Origin: Clostridiales bacterium
GTDB lineage: Bacteria; Bacillota; Clostridia; Saccharofermentanales; Saccharofermentanaceae
Direction: 5' to 3'
Assembly: GCA_017428545.1 (NCBI GenBank)
Contig: JAFRQR010000032.1
Span: forward strand, 1 to 64,000
Length of the DNA: 64,000 bases
This document shows, piece by piece, positions 34,807-44,601 of this stretch. Made by a program: the position numbers and the translations under genes. Under the pieces are notes generated by a model. It had not been told where the DNA came from. It saw nothing but the letters and a program-made list of their open reading frames with translations, and searched no databases. Within the stretch, counting starts at the first letter, position 1. Every line of letters starts with the position of its first letter.

Positions 34807-34860
34807 GAGGCGCCGGTAAGAACCGGGAAAACGAAAGAACGATAGGAACAGGAGAAGAAC

Positions 34861-35994
34861 ATGCGCGGAGTCGGAAAGATTTTCCACCATGAAATGAAAA
34901 AGATCATAAAGGAGAAGAGCCTTCTTTTCGGCTTTATACTCCTTCCTGTCCTGACGCTCTTTATCACGGTCGGGATCTCCCTTCTCCAGCCGAAAACGAG
35001 CGGCGAGAGTGTGGAAACGTACAGCATCTTTTTTTACGGGATCGATGTCGAATCGTATAACATCGGATCTCTTGATGACAAGCAGATCTGGCTTCAGGCG
35101 GTAGAAGAGGAGCCTTCTGAATTTATCTGCTCTGAAGAATTTCACAAAAGCGACGTCCTTGTCGATTTTTCGGATCTTACGCATGTGACGATCTACTACC
35201 ACGCGAGCAACACGATCTCAAGTTACCTGAAGATGAGCGCGGAATCCTTTGTCCGGGAATCTTTCGATATGTCTTATAAGACACAGAAAAGGGGCGAGAT
35301 CTTCAGAAGCGTCGAACTTATGGACATCAACGAAAAGGACACCAGTAACCGCATGATCGCCATGCTCCTTCCTTATATGCTGATATTGCCGCTGACGGCA
35401 AATATCGCAAACTTCGCAAGTGATACCATCGCGGGCGACAAAGCGCGCGGGACCTTTTATCAGGTCATGCTTTCTCCCGTGCCGCCGCTCTCCTTGATCA
35501 TGGGCAAGATCTTTTCCGTAAGCCTCATCAGCCTTTTCAGCAGCGGTATCTACATAGGCCTTGACGTCATAGGAAGTAAGATATGCGAGAAGGCAGGCGT
35601 GGAAGATGTCTTCGGATTTGCCGGAGTTTCGGTCACGGTCGGGCAGGTCCTTCTGATCCTTCTTTATGCGGTCCTTCTTTGCTATCTGTTCTCGAATCTC
35701 GGCGTTTTGATCTCATTGTTCTGTAAAGATGCCAATCAGGCGCAGACGGCCCAGATCCCGGTCACCCTCTTGTGCACGCTGGCCTCGATGATGTCGATGT
35801 TCCGCTTCGGCACATCTCCGCTTCAGCATTATCTCATCCCGGTCTATAACATCTGCCTGATCTTCCAGGATCTTCTCAATGCAAGGGCGAAGATGGGCAA
35901 CATGGCGATGGTCGCGATCTCGCTTCTGGTTCTGTCTGTCGCTGTTTTGATCCTGACGCTTGTTTCCTACAAGAACGAAAAGGTCCGCACATAA
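34861..35994 (+). CDS. ABC-2 type transporter permease (second)
   Basis: Same architecture as the first permease: a membrane segment at about residues 20-40, an external loop of about 130 residues and five or six hydrophobic segments in the C-terminal half. The coupling motif reads DTIAGDKARGTFYQVMLSP. Sequence similarity to the first is limited, so they probably form a heterodimer with one ATPase type. AGGAGAAGAAC lies before the ATG. The operon likely ends here; an octamer inverted pair follows at 36007-36030. Confidence 0.85.
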   Translation: MRGVGKIFHHEMKKIIKEKSLLFGFILLPVLTLFITVGISLLQPKTSGESVETYSIFFYGIDVESYNIGSLDDKQIWLQAVEEEPSEFICSEEFHKSDVLVDFSDLTHVTIYYHASNTISSYLKMSAESFVRESFDMSYKTQKRGEIFRSVELMDINEKDTSNRMIAMLLPYMLILPLTANIANFASDTIAGDKARGTFYQVMLSPVPPLSLIMGKIFSVSLISLFSSGIYIGLDVIGSKICEKAGVEDVFGFAGVSVTVGQVLLILLYAVLLCYLFSNLGVLISLFCKDANQAQTAQIPVTLLCTLASMMSMFRFGTSPLQHYLIPVYNICLIFQDLLNARAKMGNMAMVAISLLVLSVAVLILTLVSYKNEKVRT

Positions 35995-36004
35995 GATACC
36001 GCCC

Positions 36005-36031
36005 AAGTGCTTTTCCCGCGTAAAAAGCACT
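36005..36031 (+). terminator. Octamer inverted pair downstream of the ABC-2 operon
   Basis: AAGTGCTTTT (from 36005) and AAAAGCACT (36023-36031) form a stem with an 8-nt GC-rich loop, 11 bases after the stop codon. Only short T-content follows, so termination is likely but weak. Confidence 0.5.
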
Positions 36032-36121
36032 ATTCTTCGGGTGTGTTCCTCTATATGTCCGGTTTTACTTTACCCCTGTTTTGTGATTAAATACACATGA
36101 AAAGAGAGAAGGAGAAACGAC

Positions 36122-38059
36122 ATGAATAAGATGATCAGAAATAAGCTGCGCGTATTGGGATGCCTTGTTCTTGCGGCATCGTTTGTCCTTGCGGCATGCA
36201 GACCCGAAGAAACGACGAAAAAGAAGAGAAAGAAAAAGACAACAGCAGAACAGACAGAAACTACCGATGAACCCTCTGACTCTACGGAAGATACGGAGCC
36301 GACAGAGCCGACAGAGCCCACGGATACGGATCCGAGCCAGACTCTTTATCCGCCGACGACGGCACGCGATCCGAAAGATACGATCTATTTCGGCGCAGAT
36401 GCCGTAAGTAAACTCCACGAACTGGACGAGGAGATCTTCAAAGAGGGAAGAACGGATATCATCTCTCTTGTTTACGATGTGGAAGATCCTGAAAAACTCG
36501 GCATCAGCTGGCCGACCGTCGGTATCGAACCTTATGATCCGGATTCCGAGATCGAAAGCTACGAGTTCAACATTCACGTACTCGATACCCTTGATGAGAT
36601 CGATTTTAACTCCCTGGAACTGGAAGACCAGATCCTCTATGAGACCATTAAGAGCGACTATGAGCTTTCTTTGGGAATGTACGGCATGGATTATTACACC
36701 GGCTCGATCAACGATCTGACCGGTATCAATGTCGAGCTTCCGATCATTTTCGCGACGATGAATTTTGATGATCAGGCGGACGTTGAGCGTTACCTGACGA
36801 TGTTAAACGATGTCGGACCGTACTACGATTCGATGTTCGAATATGAAAAAAAGCGTGCCGAACTCGGAAGATCCTATCCGGACGAGACGCTCAAGACGGT
36901 CGTGGAATCTCTTGAAGCAGTCTACAAAGACCACGACGGCAACTATATGTATCAGACCTTCGAAGACCGTATCAACGCCATGGATCTCGATGCTTCTACC
37001 AAACAGGATCTGATCGCGAGAAATAAAGAGATCCTGGATACTTCTTTCTTCCCGGGCTATGAAAGACTTGCGGAAAACATGAAGACGCTTTACGGTACGG
37101 CAAAGACCGGCGGAAATCTTTGCGATATGGAAGGCGGAAAAGAATTCTACGAGAAGTATTTCCAATACCGCTCCGGCACCCGCCTTTCGATCGATGAGGC
37201 CAAGAAACTTCTCGAAGATCTGATCGCGCAGGAATTTATCGATTTCTATGATGCGCTTGCGAAACTGGATAGTAACCAGTATTCACAGATCATGTCCGGA
37301 ACATTTAACTACACGACAGGTTCTTTTGAATCGGACGTCGAATACTGTAAAGATGCCATTAAGTCCGACTTCCCGGATCTCGGGGAAATCAAGTACTCGG
37401 TCTATCACCTTCCGGAGGAGATGAAAGATTTCTTCTCGCCGGCGGCTTATATGTCGACCCCGTACGACGACGTCACCAAGAACGTCCTGATGATCAACGA
37501 CAAGAGTGACGGACTGGGCGAGATGCTCACCACCGTGGCGCACGAGGCGCTGCCGGGCCACATGTATGAGGCGGTCTATCACATGATCTACATGAACAAC
37601 TTCTACCAGAAGGGCGGAACGACGGCATATAAGGAAGGCTGGTCCACCTATTCGGAAGACTACATCATCAAACTGACCGACTATGACCAGGATGTTCATG
37701 ATGCATGGGATCTTTATATCGATCTTCTGAATTACCACATGTGGGCCTATGTCGACATCGGAGTTCACTATGACGGTTGGACAAAAGATGATGTTGCCGC
37801 CTATTTCAACCAGTATTTCCCGGGCGCCGGAGCCGAAGTTGCCGATCAGATGTGGGCAACGACGATCGAGATCCCGTGCTATGTGACCCCTTACTGCTTT
37901 GGAAACTATTACTGCAGCAAGATCATTGATGATGCAGTTGCCAAGTACGGCAACGAGTACTCGATGAAAGAGATCCACGCCGCCTATCTCGATATGGGCC
38001 CGAGCTCTTTTGACCTGCTCGAAAAGTACATGCCGCTTTACGTCGAAAAACAGCACTGA
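36122..38059 (+). CDS. DUF885 family lipoprotein, probable metallopeptidase (copy 1)
   Basis: A lipoprotein signal with lipobox LAAC near residue 21, then a Lys/Thr/Glu-rich linker with EPTEPTEPT (about 25-80) and a DUF885 domain (about 90-645). DUF885 proteins resemble zinc carboxypeptidases of the M32/M3 kind; here the expected metal motif is HEALPGHMYE (His474, His480), followed by GGTTAYKEGWSTYSEDY. The substrate is unknown; wall or food peptides are guesses. The second DUF885 gene starts 15 bases after the stop, forming an operon of paralogues. The start ATG follows GAAGGAGAAACGAC. Confidence 0.85.
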   Translation: MNKMIRNKLRVLGCLVLAASFVLAACRPEETTKKKRKKKTTAEQTETTDEPSDSTEDTEPTEPTEPTDTDPSQTLYPPTTARDPKDTIYFGADAVSKLHELDEEIFKEGRTDIISLVYDVEDPEKLGISWPTVGIEPYDPDSEIESYEFNIHVLDTLDEIDFNSLELEDQILYETIKSDYELSLGMYGMDYYTGSINDLTGINVELPIIFATMNFDDQADVERYLTMLNDVGPYYDSMFEYEKKRAELGRSYPDETLKTVVESLEAVYKDHDGNYMYQTFEDRINAMDLDASTKQDLIARNKEILDTSFFPGYERLAENMKTLYGTAKTGGNLCDMEGGKEFYEKYFQYRSGTRLSIDEAKKLLEDLIAQEFIDFYDALAKLDSNQYSQIMSGTFNYTTGSFESDVEYCKDAIKSDFPDLGEIKYSVYHLPEEMKDFFSPAAYMSTPYDDVTKNVLMINDKSDGLGEMLTTVAHEALPGHMYEAVYHMIYMNNFYQKGGTTAYKEGWSTYSEDYIIKLTDYDQDVHDAWDLYIDLLNYHMWAYVDIGVHYDGWTKDDVAAYFNQYFPGAGAEVADQMWATTIEIPCYVTPYCFGNYYCSKIIDDAVAKYGNEYSMKEIHAAYLDMGPSSFDLLEKYMPLYVEKQH

Positions 38060-38074
38060 TCGGAAAAATACCAC

Positions 38075-39925
38075 ATGAAAAAATACGGTAGGACATTTAA
38101 AACACTAACGCTACTTACCTGCGGCGCGATTCTTATCGCGCCGCTTGGCGCATGCTCGAAAGACGTTGATCCGGACAAGATCGCCAAGCCCCGCGCGGCT
38201 ACGACGGCCACGGATAGCGCCGGAGGGATCCTTCCCGATGACGACCAGAAATGGTTAAGCGTCGGCCACGGCTCGGATGACGAGAGCGAGGCCTCTCAGC
38301 TTTTCCGTTACTATGACATGGGCATCTTCGTCGGTTCCTCGGACATCCTGACAGCTTACTATTCGTATGACGATCCGAAGAATTATTACTGCGACTGGCC
38401 GACGGTCGGACTTCATTTCCCGACCGAAGAGGAATATACCCAGGCGGCCACCGGCTATTCGGATTTTGCAAAAGAACTCGCGTCTTTAAATCCGGATGAC
38501 CTTTCGGAAGGCCAGAACCGTGCGATCAAGGACATGTGTTACGACTTTCTTTACATGTCGGAAGAGTATAAATACTACCAGTATGTGCCGCACTTAAATC
38601 CGATGGGCGGAAAGCAGATCCTTTACCCGCTTTTGACATCGCTTATCCAGTTTAACAGTAAAGACGACGTCATGCGCTATTTCGTGATCCTCGAGGACTA
38701 CCTGGATTTCTTTACCCAGGTGTTCGAAGCAGAGAAGAAGAGAAGCGAAATGGGGATCGGCTGGAATGACGAATGCATCGACAGGATCATCGCGGACTGC
38801 GAGAAGATGCAGGAAGAGCGGGACACGAACTTCATGAAGACTTCGTTCGAAAGCCGTGTCGGCGCGCTCCGTCTTTCCGATCAGGAGACCCAGGAACTTA
38901 TAAGAAGAAACCAGGAACTTCTGGATACTTCGTATTATCCGGCATTTGAGATGCTCATCGAAAAGCTCCCGGAACTCAAAGGCATGTGCAATGACTCACC
39001 GTACCTGGCCTCCACGGCAGACGGCAAGGCCTACTACGAGGCGCTTTTCCATCTGTCGGCCGGCACGGATATGTCGGTGGAAGAATGCACGGAGCTTTTG
39101 CAGGCGAAGATCACCGAGATCTATGACCGGTATCTTCCGATCTGGCAGACGAAGGGCAACTATTTTTCCTACGGCGATCTTTCTTTCGACGATGCCAGAA
39201 AATGGTGCGAACGCTTTACTGCAGAGCATTTCCCGGAGATCTCGGCCAATGATGTCATGATCTTTAACGTGCCGGAGAAATTCAGCGAATCGATGCAGCC
39301 GGCGACATATTATTCCGCGCCGATCGATAACTTTACCAAACACACGGTATGGGTCAACACCGGCCTTGTCGAAAATCCGGAGTATAACATGTTTACGCTG
39401 ATCAGCCATGAGATGTACCCGGGACACCTTTACCAGCACCAGTACCAGGCGGAGAACCTCGAGAGCAGATATCAGGTGTTCGCGACCTCGAAGCCATACG
39501 CGGAAGGCTGGGCAAAGTATGCCGAATGGACGATGATCCACTACGCGCCTTTCGACCAGCAGATGGCGGAAAACGCCTGGATGGCGTCGCTTCTTTACAG
39601 CATCCTCATCGCAGCGAGAATGAGCATCGGTATCGAGTACGAGGGCTGGTCATATGAAGACTGTGAAGCCTACCTCGGCCGCTACGGCCAGGACAGCTCC
39701 GTCATGAAGGAATACTGGTCGAGCCTTACGGCAGAGCAGTGTTTCGCCGTGGATTATGCTTTCGGCTTTATCTTTACGTCGGAGATCATTGACGGCGCAG
39801 TCGAAGAGCTTGACGGCATCTGCACAAAAGAAGAGGTCATGAAAGCTTACCTCGATCTGGGATGCGCGCCGTTCCCGATCCTCAAGGAAGATATGCAGAA
39901 ATTCGTCGACAGCAAGAAATCTTGA
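38075..39925 (+). CDS. DUF885 family lipoprotein, probable metallopeptidase (copy 2)
   Basis: Paralogue of the gene before it. Signal with lipobox LGAC near residue 27, a short linker and a DUF885 domain. The metal motif is SHEMYPGHLYQ (His445, His451) with KPYAEGWAKYAEW downstream, matching HEALPGH and KEGWSTY in copy 1. Overall similarity is clear in motifs but low in between, so the duplication is old or the enzymes differ in specificity. The ribosome site is weak (CGGAAAAATACC). No terminator with a T-run was found in the 217 bases that follow. Confidence 0.83.
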   Translation: MKKYGRTFKTLTLLTCGAILIAPLGACSKDVDPDKIAKPRAATTATDSAGGILPDDDQKWLSVGHGSDDESEASQLFRYYDMGIFVGSSDILTAYYSYDDPKNYYCDWPTVGLHFPTEEEYTQAATGYSDFAKELASLNPDDLSEGQNRAIKDMCYDFLYMSEEYKYYQYVPHLNPMGGKQILYPLLTSLIQFNSKDDVMRYFVILEDYLDFFTQVFEAEKKRSEMGIGWNDECIDRIIADCEKMQEERDTNFMKTSFESRVGALRLSDQETQELIRRNQELLDTSYYPAFEMLIEKLPELKGMCNDSPYLASTADGKAYYEALFHLSAGTDMSVEECTELLQAKITEIYDRYLPIWQTKGNYFSYGDLSFDDARKWCERFTAEHFPEISANDVMIFNVPEKFSESMQPATYYSAPIDNFTKHTVWVNTGLVENPEYNMFTLISHEMYPGHLYQHQYQAENLESRYQVFATSKPYAEGWAKYAEWTMIHYAPFDQQMAENAWMASLLYSILIAARMSIGIEYEGWSYEDCEAYLGRYGQDSSVMKEYWSSLTAEQCFAVDYAFGFIFTSEIIDGAVEELDGICTKEEVMKAYLDLGCAPFPILKEDMQKFVDSKKS

Positions 39926-40092
39926 CGGATCCGCCTCTCGTAATCACAGTGCAATAGTTTCGCTGTTTCGGAAAAGTCTAAAAAGTGCCTGATATCGTCT
40001 CTTTTTATCGCGTGCAACGCCATCGACCTGAAATTGTCACGAAATTGTAGCAAAAAGTCTTCTTCAAATACTTGTATGAAAAGACATTATGT

Positions 40093-40098
40093 TATAAT
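40093..40098 (+). promoter_or_regulatory. -10 element in the 39926-40142 spacer
   Basis: TATAAT lies 45 bases before the next start. TTGTAT at 40072-40077 is a poor -35 with 15-bp spacing. I see nothing else in this 217-base spacer. Confidence 0.45.
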
Positions 40099-40142
40099 TA
40101 ACAGGAAGAAATGGGTGATCCCACTATTGGAGGCTTCAAGAT

Positions 40143-43091
40143 ATGGCAAAGCAGACTCGTCTTGCGACGACGCTTACAGCAAGATATTTTCCTACAGCAG
40201 AACTGACAGATGCTTTTTACATGGATGGCCGTGTGACCAGCAAGACCGTTGCGCGCTCGGCTGACCTGACGAATGATAAAGAAGACAGAGGCTTTTTCTT
40301 CTCCGTATTCTCTCACCAGACGATCCCGGATCAGGATCCGAATGCGCTTCCGCCGTATGAGCCGTTCCTGCGCCGCCTCGGTACCGAACTGAAGGCCGGA
40401 AGAAGATCTCTTGACGATTCGATCGGCGAGATGGTCAATACCGCCGTTTCCATTACCGGAAAGATGAAGATCCAGCAGGACAACAGCCGTGCCCCGTTCT
40501 TCGCCGGCGTTATGGTCAAAGACGGTGAAGCATTTGCTTCCACTATCGGAAAAGGACTTGCATTCCTTTATCGTGATGACACTCTCTACCCGATGACGGC
40601 GACCGATATCCGTATCGACGCGATCAACACCGCCCGTCAGAAGGTCGATAATTTCTATAATTTCTGTGCGACTAAGACAGCTCCGGCTCTGTGCTCCAAC
40701 ATTGCCCAGCTGAAACTTGATGACTGCATTATCCTTTGTAACCGCGAAGTCTACGAGGCTTTGGGACAGCAGGAACTCCTGCGTATCCTTTACGATGCGG
40801 AAGACCAGAGCGATGCGGCAAGCGTAGTTATCACCGAAGCAGCTGCGAAGCTTCCGGGCGTGCCGCTGCAGTTCATGATCTCTTTTGTCGAAGACATCAC
40901 TTCCAGTGAAAGAGGCGGACTGTTCGGTTTCGGAAGAAAGAAGAAGAAGGCAGCGCAGCAGGAAGATTATGACGACGAGTACAATGTAGCTCCGCCGGTA
41001 CCGCTTGATTCTCCGAAGAAGGCCGATGATGAGCCGGCTCCGGGAGCGATGCTTTTCGGTGACGAGAAGGAAAAGGAAAAGACGCCTGAGGCAAAAGCTA
41101 TCGAGACCACGGCAGTGATCCCGCCGGTCGGAACTGCGGCAGATGCGATCGCATCTCTCGGCGCCGAGACCGCTTCCAAGGCAGCAGCTGCTTCTGCGGC
41201 AGGTGTTGCGGCAGGATCTTCTGTCGATGACGCGATCAATACTCCGATCCCGGAACCGCCGCTTTCGTTCGGTGATATTTCCGACCTGATGAAAGATAAT
41301 ACCGGTGTTACCCCGGCAGTCGTAAAAGAAGCTCCGAAAGCCGAAGTCAAGGCCGAGGAGAATGATGAAGTGACGAAGGTCGTTCCTTTTGTGAACAGCT
41401 TTGACAAGGCAGCTGCCGAGCTCGAAGCCAAGACTGCGGAGACGGCAGAGACCGCTGCGGAATCCCAAAGTCCGTTCGTACTTCAGAAGAAGACAGAAGA
41501 AGTGAAGAAGGATGAGCCCTTCGTAGCCGTTAAGAACGAAGATAATCCGTTCTTCAAGGCCGCCGTTAAGGCTCAGAATGAGTCGGAAGCACCTATCAAG
41601 GAAGCTTCTGACGAAGCATCTTTTGAAGTAGGCGGAGAAAGCCGGGCAGAAGAAGCCGACACCGGTGCTCCGCTTTATATCGGCGATGAACTCTTTACGG
41701 GAAAGCCTTCCGCAGAGACCGCCGAGAAACAGAACGTGGCAGGAACTGAACAGACATCCGGAGCCGTACCTCCGGCGTTTGTTGCGGAAACAGAAGAGGA
41801 CGCTCCTCTTGTTTTCGAAGCGGAAGATGAGGTGAAGAAGCCTATGAACGATGAGCCCGAGTATTCCAACGATCCAAAAGAGTTCGACGAAACACCACTT
41901 TTCTTCGGTGACGCAGAATCATCCGCTGAAGATCAATATGAAACGCACGAAGGTTACCCGTCTGACTATGCAGAGGGTATGGCTCCTTCTGAAGAAGTTC
42001 CGGGTAGCGGCGAGTTCGTGATCCCGTTCGCTTCGGGTGATGCGACGAACAACGCTACCGCATCTGCCGACGATGTCCCGGAAATGCCGCTTTATGAGGC
42101 TCCTTCCTATGTTCCGCCGACATATCCGACCAACAGTGATACACCGGTCGGCTACGAGGATACAGGCGTTTATGCACGTGGCTCCTACACCGTAGATGAA
42201 GACGAAGCGGCTCCGTCGCAGTTCGTCAATCCGGCACCGGCTCCGGCATCCCCGTTCGTAAATCTCGACCAGCCCGATTTCGCAGGTGCTTCCAGCTCCT
42301 ACTACGATGAGCCGACGCAGGAGATCCCGGCAGTGACCGAGGCGGATTACGATCCGTATGCATCTTCTGCCGCTGCCCCGCAGTATGACTTTGACAATCC
42401 GCCGCCGTCCGTGGCAGATCTTTTCGATATCGCTCCGACAGGTGCTCCGTCAGCAGCAGAGCCGGCCGCTTCCTCCATTCCTGCATATATGCAGCAGGGT
42501 GAGGCAGTCCGTCCGGGTTCCGTTCCGGGCGTGAAGCGTCCGCAGCAGCCGCAGCGTCCGGGCAACCGTCCGAATACACAGCCGGCCAGAAGAAGACCGG
42601 ATACGATCGATGACGGCTTCGACAGTGGCGATGAGAACTTCGGTTCCAGCTATCTGCCGTTCGTACTTGCCGCGGTTTCCCTGATCTGCCTGATCATCAT
42701 CATCGTGCTGATCGTGAAGTCCTGCGGAAGCAGCAAGAGCTCAACAGTCGATACGTCCGTTTCCGATACGGCGATCACGGACATCTCCGGTTCCACATCC
42801 GATACGGTTCCGACCGACACGACTCCGGTAGTTCCGGATACGTCGCCGAGCACCGAGAACGATCCGATCGGCGTTTACACCTTCTCTTCGAAGACAGGCT
42901 GCCGTACATGGTGGGATCTCTTCCACAGCGTATACGGCCTCGATATCGAGTCTGAGTCCGATCCTCGTGTAACCACGATCCTGACCTATAACGGACTGGA
43001 TGCTTCCTTCAAGCCGACAGACGGTGCTCAGGTCAAGCTCCCGCCGGCGGCAATGATCAATTCGACTACTCCGGTAGCTCCGGAAGCATAA
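40143..43091 (+). CDS. Membrane protein with PP2C-like pseudophosphatase head and LysM-like tail
   Basis: Residues 1-260 look like a degenerate PPM/PP2C phosphatase: AFASTIGKGLAFLYRDDTL, then LDDCIILCNREVYEALG where PP2C has a GD...CSDG segment, and AASVVITEAA. The metal-binding Asp residues are missing, so catalysis is unlikely. Residues about 270-835 are an acidic, Ala/Pro-rich, probably disordered region with repeated short FGDxxx, PLFFGD and PLYxGDE-like motifs. One membrane segment follows (about 840-862), a Ser/Thr/Asp linker, and a C-terminal LysM-like module (about 905-975: TWWDLFHSVYG...ILTYNGLD). It may tether cytoplasmic signalling to the wall; inferred. Confidence 0.7.
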   Translation: MAKQTRLATTLTARYFPTAELTDAFYMDGRVTSKTVARSADLTNDKEDRGFFFSVFSHQTIPDQDPNALPPYEPFLRRLGTELKAGRRSLDDSIGEMVNTAVSITGKMKIQQDNSRAPFFAGVMVKDGEAFASTIGKGLAFLYRDDTLYPMTATDIRIDAINTARQKVDNFYNFCATKTAPALCSNIAQLKLDDCIILCNREVYEALGQQELLRILYDAEDQSDAASVVITEAAAKLPGVPLQFMISFVEDITSSERGGLFGFGRKKKKAAQQEDYDDEYNVAPPVPLDSPKKADDEPAPGAMLFGDEKEKEKTPEAKAIETTAVIPPVGTAADAIASLGAETASKAAAASAAGVAAGSSVDDAINTPIPEPPLSFGDISDLMKDNTGVTPAVVKEAPKAEVKAEENDEVTKVVPFVNSFDKAAAELEAKTAETAETAAESQSPFVLQKKTEEVKKDEPFVAVKNEDNPFFKAAVKAQNESEAPIKEASDEASFEVGGESRAEEADTGAPLYIGDELFTGKPSAETAEKQNVAGTEQTSGAVPPAFVAETEEDAPLVFEAEDEVKKPMNDEPEYSNDPKEFDETPLFFGDAESSAEDQYETHEGYPSDYAEGMAPSEEVPGSGEFVIPFASGDATNNATASADDVPEMPLYEAPSYVPPTYPTNSDTPVGYEDTGVYARGSYTVDEDEAAPSQFVNPAPAPASPFVNLDQPDFAGASSSYYDEPTQEIPAVTEADYDPYASSAAAPQYDFDNPPPSVADLFDIAPTGAPSAAEPAASSIPAYMQQGEAVRPGSVPGVKRPQQPQRPGNRPNTQPARRRPDTIDDGFDSGDENFGSSYLPFVLAAVSLICLIIIIVLIVKSCGSSKSSTVDTSVSDTAITDISGSTSDTVPTDTTPVVPDTSPSTENDPIGVYTFSSKTGCRTWWDLFHSVYGLDIESESDPRVTTILTYNGLDASFKPTDGAQVKLPPAAMINSTTPVAPEA

Positions 43092-43123
43092 GTGATTCTA
43101 GATCTTATAAACCGATCTATAGC

Positions 43124-43157
43124 GGAGCCGCTCCTTCGGGAAGCGGCTCCTTTTTTG
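43124..43157 (+). terminator. Intrinsic terminator
   Basis: GGAGCCGCT (43124-43132) and AGCGGCTCC (43142-43150), perfect 9-bp stem, followed by TTTTTTG. It ends the pseudophosphatase transcript. Confidence 0.92.
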
Positions 43158-43253
43158 TTTTTTTTCGCTTTTAATGTCCGGAGGGCAAAAGGAGGCGGGG
43201 ACAGGTGCTTTTTCCGAAGAATGGGACCGAATAAAAATCATTTGGCTCTTCTA

Positions 43254-43326
43254 ACTGTCATTTTGTGTGCAAAGTGCCGCTGAAAAGAGCTTTTTTTGAT
43301 AATTTGCCGAAAATCGAAATGACAGT
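43254..43326. other. Long-range 10-bp inverted repeat upstream of the serine operon
   Basis: ACTGTCATTT (43254-43263) and AAATGACAGT (43317-43326) are perfect inverted repeats enclosing 53 bases; the right arm runs into an octamer. TACAAT at 43360-43365 is a possible -10 further down. The 43158-43413 spacer shows no gene. Confidence 0.55.
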
Positions 43327-43413
43327 GCTTTTTGACTAGAAAAATAGATTAATTGCGGCTACAATAGTACGGTATGTAATTATGTAATATTGGATTTACA
43401 TGGAGGGATTATC

Positions 43414-44511
43414 ATGAGTACGCACAAGAAGCTTTTCATTCCGGGTCCGGTTGAAGTCCGTGATGAAGTTCTGGAAAAGATGGCTACGCCGATGATCGGC
43501 CACCGTACCAAAGATGCATCTGCTCTGCAGCAGCGGATTTCCGAGAAACTGCAGAAGGTCATGGGTACGAAGAACACTATCATTCTTTCCACCTCATCAG
43601 GAAGCGGTCTGATGGAAGGCGCCGTACGATGTTTCACTGCGAAAAAAGCAGCGATCTTCTCCATCGGAGCATTTGGCGAGCGCTGGTACAAGATGGCGAC
43701 CTCTAATGGTGTTCCGGCAGATATTTTCCGTTCCGAACTGGGAAGAATCACGACACCTGAGATGGTCGACGAGGCACTTGCTTCCGGCGAGTACGACATG
43801 ATCACCATCACACACAACGAGACTTCCACAGGTATCCACAATCCTGTAGGCAGAATCTCCGAGGTCTTAAAGGCAAAGTATCCGGATGTCATCCTCTGCG
43901 TGGACACGGTAAGTTCCATGGGTGGTGACTTTATTCCGGTAGACGAGTGGGGCATCGATGTCTGCATCACTTCCACACAGAAGTGCCTGGGACTGCCTCC
44001 GGGAATGGCGATCGCTTCGGTTTCCGACCGTGCGCTCGAAAAAGCAAAGACCATCCCGAACAGAGGACTTTACTTCGACTATGTCGAGCTTGCCAAGTTC
44101 GTACATGAGAAGCCGTTCCAGTATCCGTCTACTCCGTCCGAGGCGCACATGTTCGCTCTGGACTACCAGCTCGACTGCATCCTCGAAGAGGGTGTCGAGA
44201 ACCGCTATAAGAGACACTGCGAGATGGCAGAGCTCGTCCGTGACTGGGCAAGAAAGAACGCGGAGCTTTATTCCGATCCGGACAACCTGTCCGTAACGGT
44301 TACCTGTATCAAGAACACTCTGGGCATCCCGTTCCCGGAGATCAACAAGAAGATGGGCGAAAGAGGATATCTCCTCTCCGGCGGTTACGGTGCTCTTAAG
44401 GAGACCACATTCCGTATCGCTCATATGGCAGATACGACCATTGATGAGATCAAGGCAATGCTCAAGGATCTCGACGAAGTAATTGCTGAGCTGAAAAGCC
44501 AGAACGCATAA
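43414..44511 (+). CDS. Class V aminotransferase, probable phosphoserine aminotransferase role
   Basis: PLP-dependent alanine-glyoxylate/serine-pyruvate type aminotransferase. Seen: STSSGSGLMEGAV (phosphate-binding loop), THNETSTG, CVDTVSSMGGDF and the Schiff-base Lys in CITSTQKCLGLPPG (about residue 190). It sits 90 bases upstream of serA on the same strand, so it most likely supplies the transamination step of serine synthesis that SerC performs elsewhere; this is inference from context. The ATG at 43414 follows GGAGGG; an in-frame start eight codons upstream lacks a ribosome site. Confidence 0.88.
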   Translation: MSTHKKLFIPGPVEVRDEVLEKMATPMIGHRTKDASALQQRISEKLQKVMGTKNTIILSTSSGSGLMEGAVRCFTAKKAAIFSIGAFGERWYKMATSNGVPADIFRSELGRITTPEMVDEALASGEYDMITITHNETSTGIHNPVGRISEVLKAKYPDVILCVDTVSSMGGDFIPVDEWGIDVCITSTQKCLGLPPGMAIASVSDRALEKAKTIPNRGLYFDYVELAKFVHEKPFQYPSTPSEAHMFALDYQLDCILEEGVENRYKRHCEMAELVRDWARKNAELYSDPDNLSVTVTCIKNTLGIPFPEINKKMGERGYLLSGGYGALKETTFRIAHMADTTIDEIKAMLKDLDEVIAELKSQNA

Positions 44512-44601
44512 GGCAGATCTTCCGAAAGGAAGAGGAAAACAAGAAATGTTCACGCACCCGCAAAGGCGCGGCGCGCGATAGCAAATAGGGAGGAACACAA
44601 A

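Noticed and set aside
33415..35202. Long open frame (595 codons) antisense to the ABC-2 genes
   Set aside because: It is the shadow of three well-supported genes with overlapping starts and ribosome sites; no family motif, composition rich in Arg/Asp as expected of an antisense frame.
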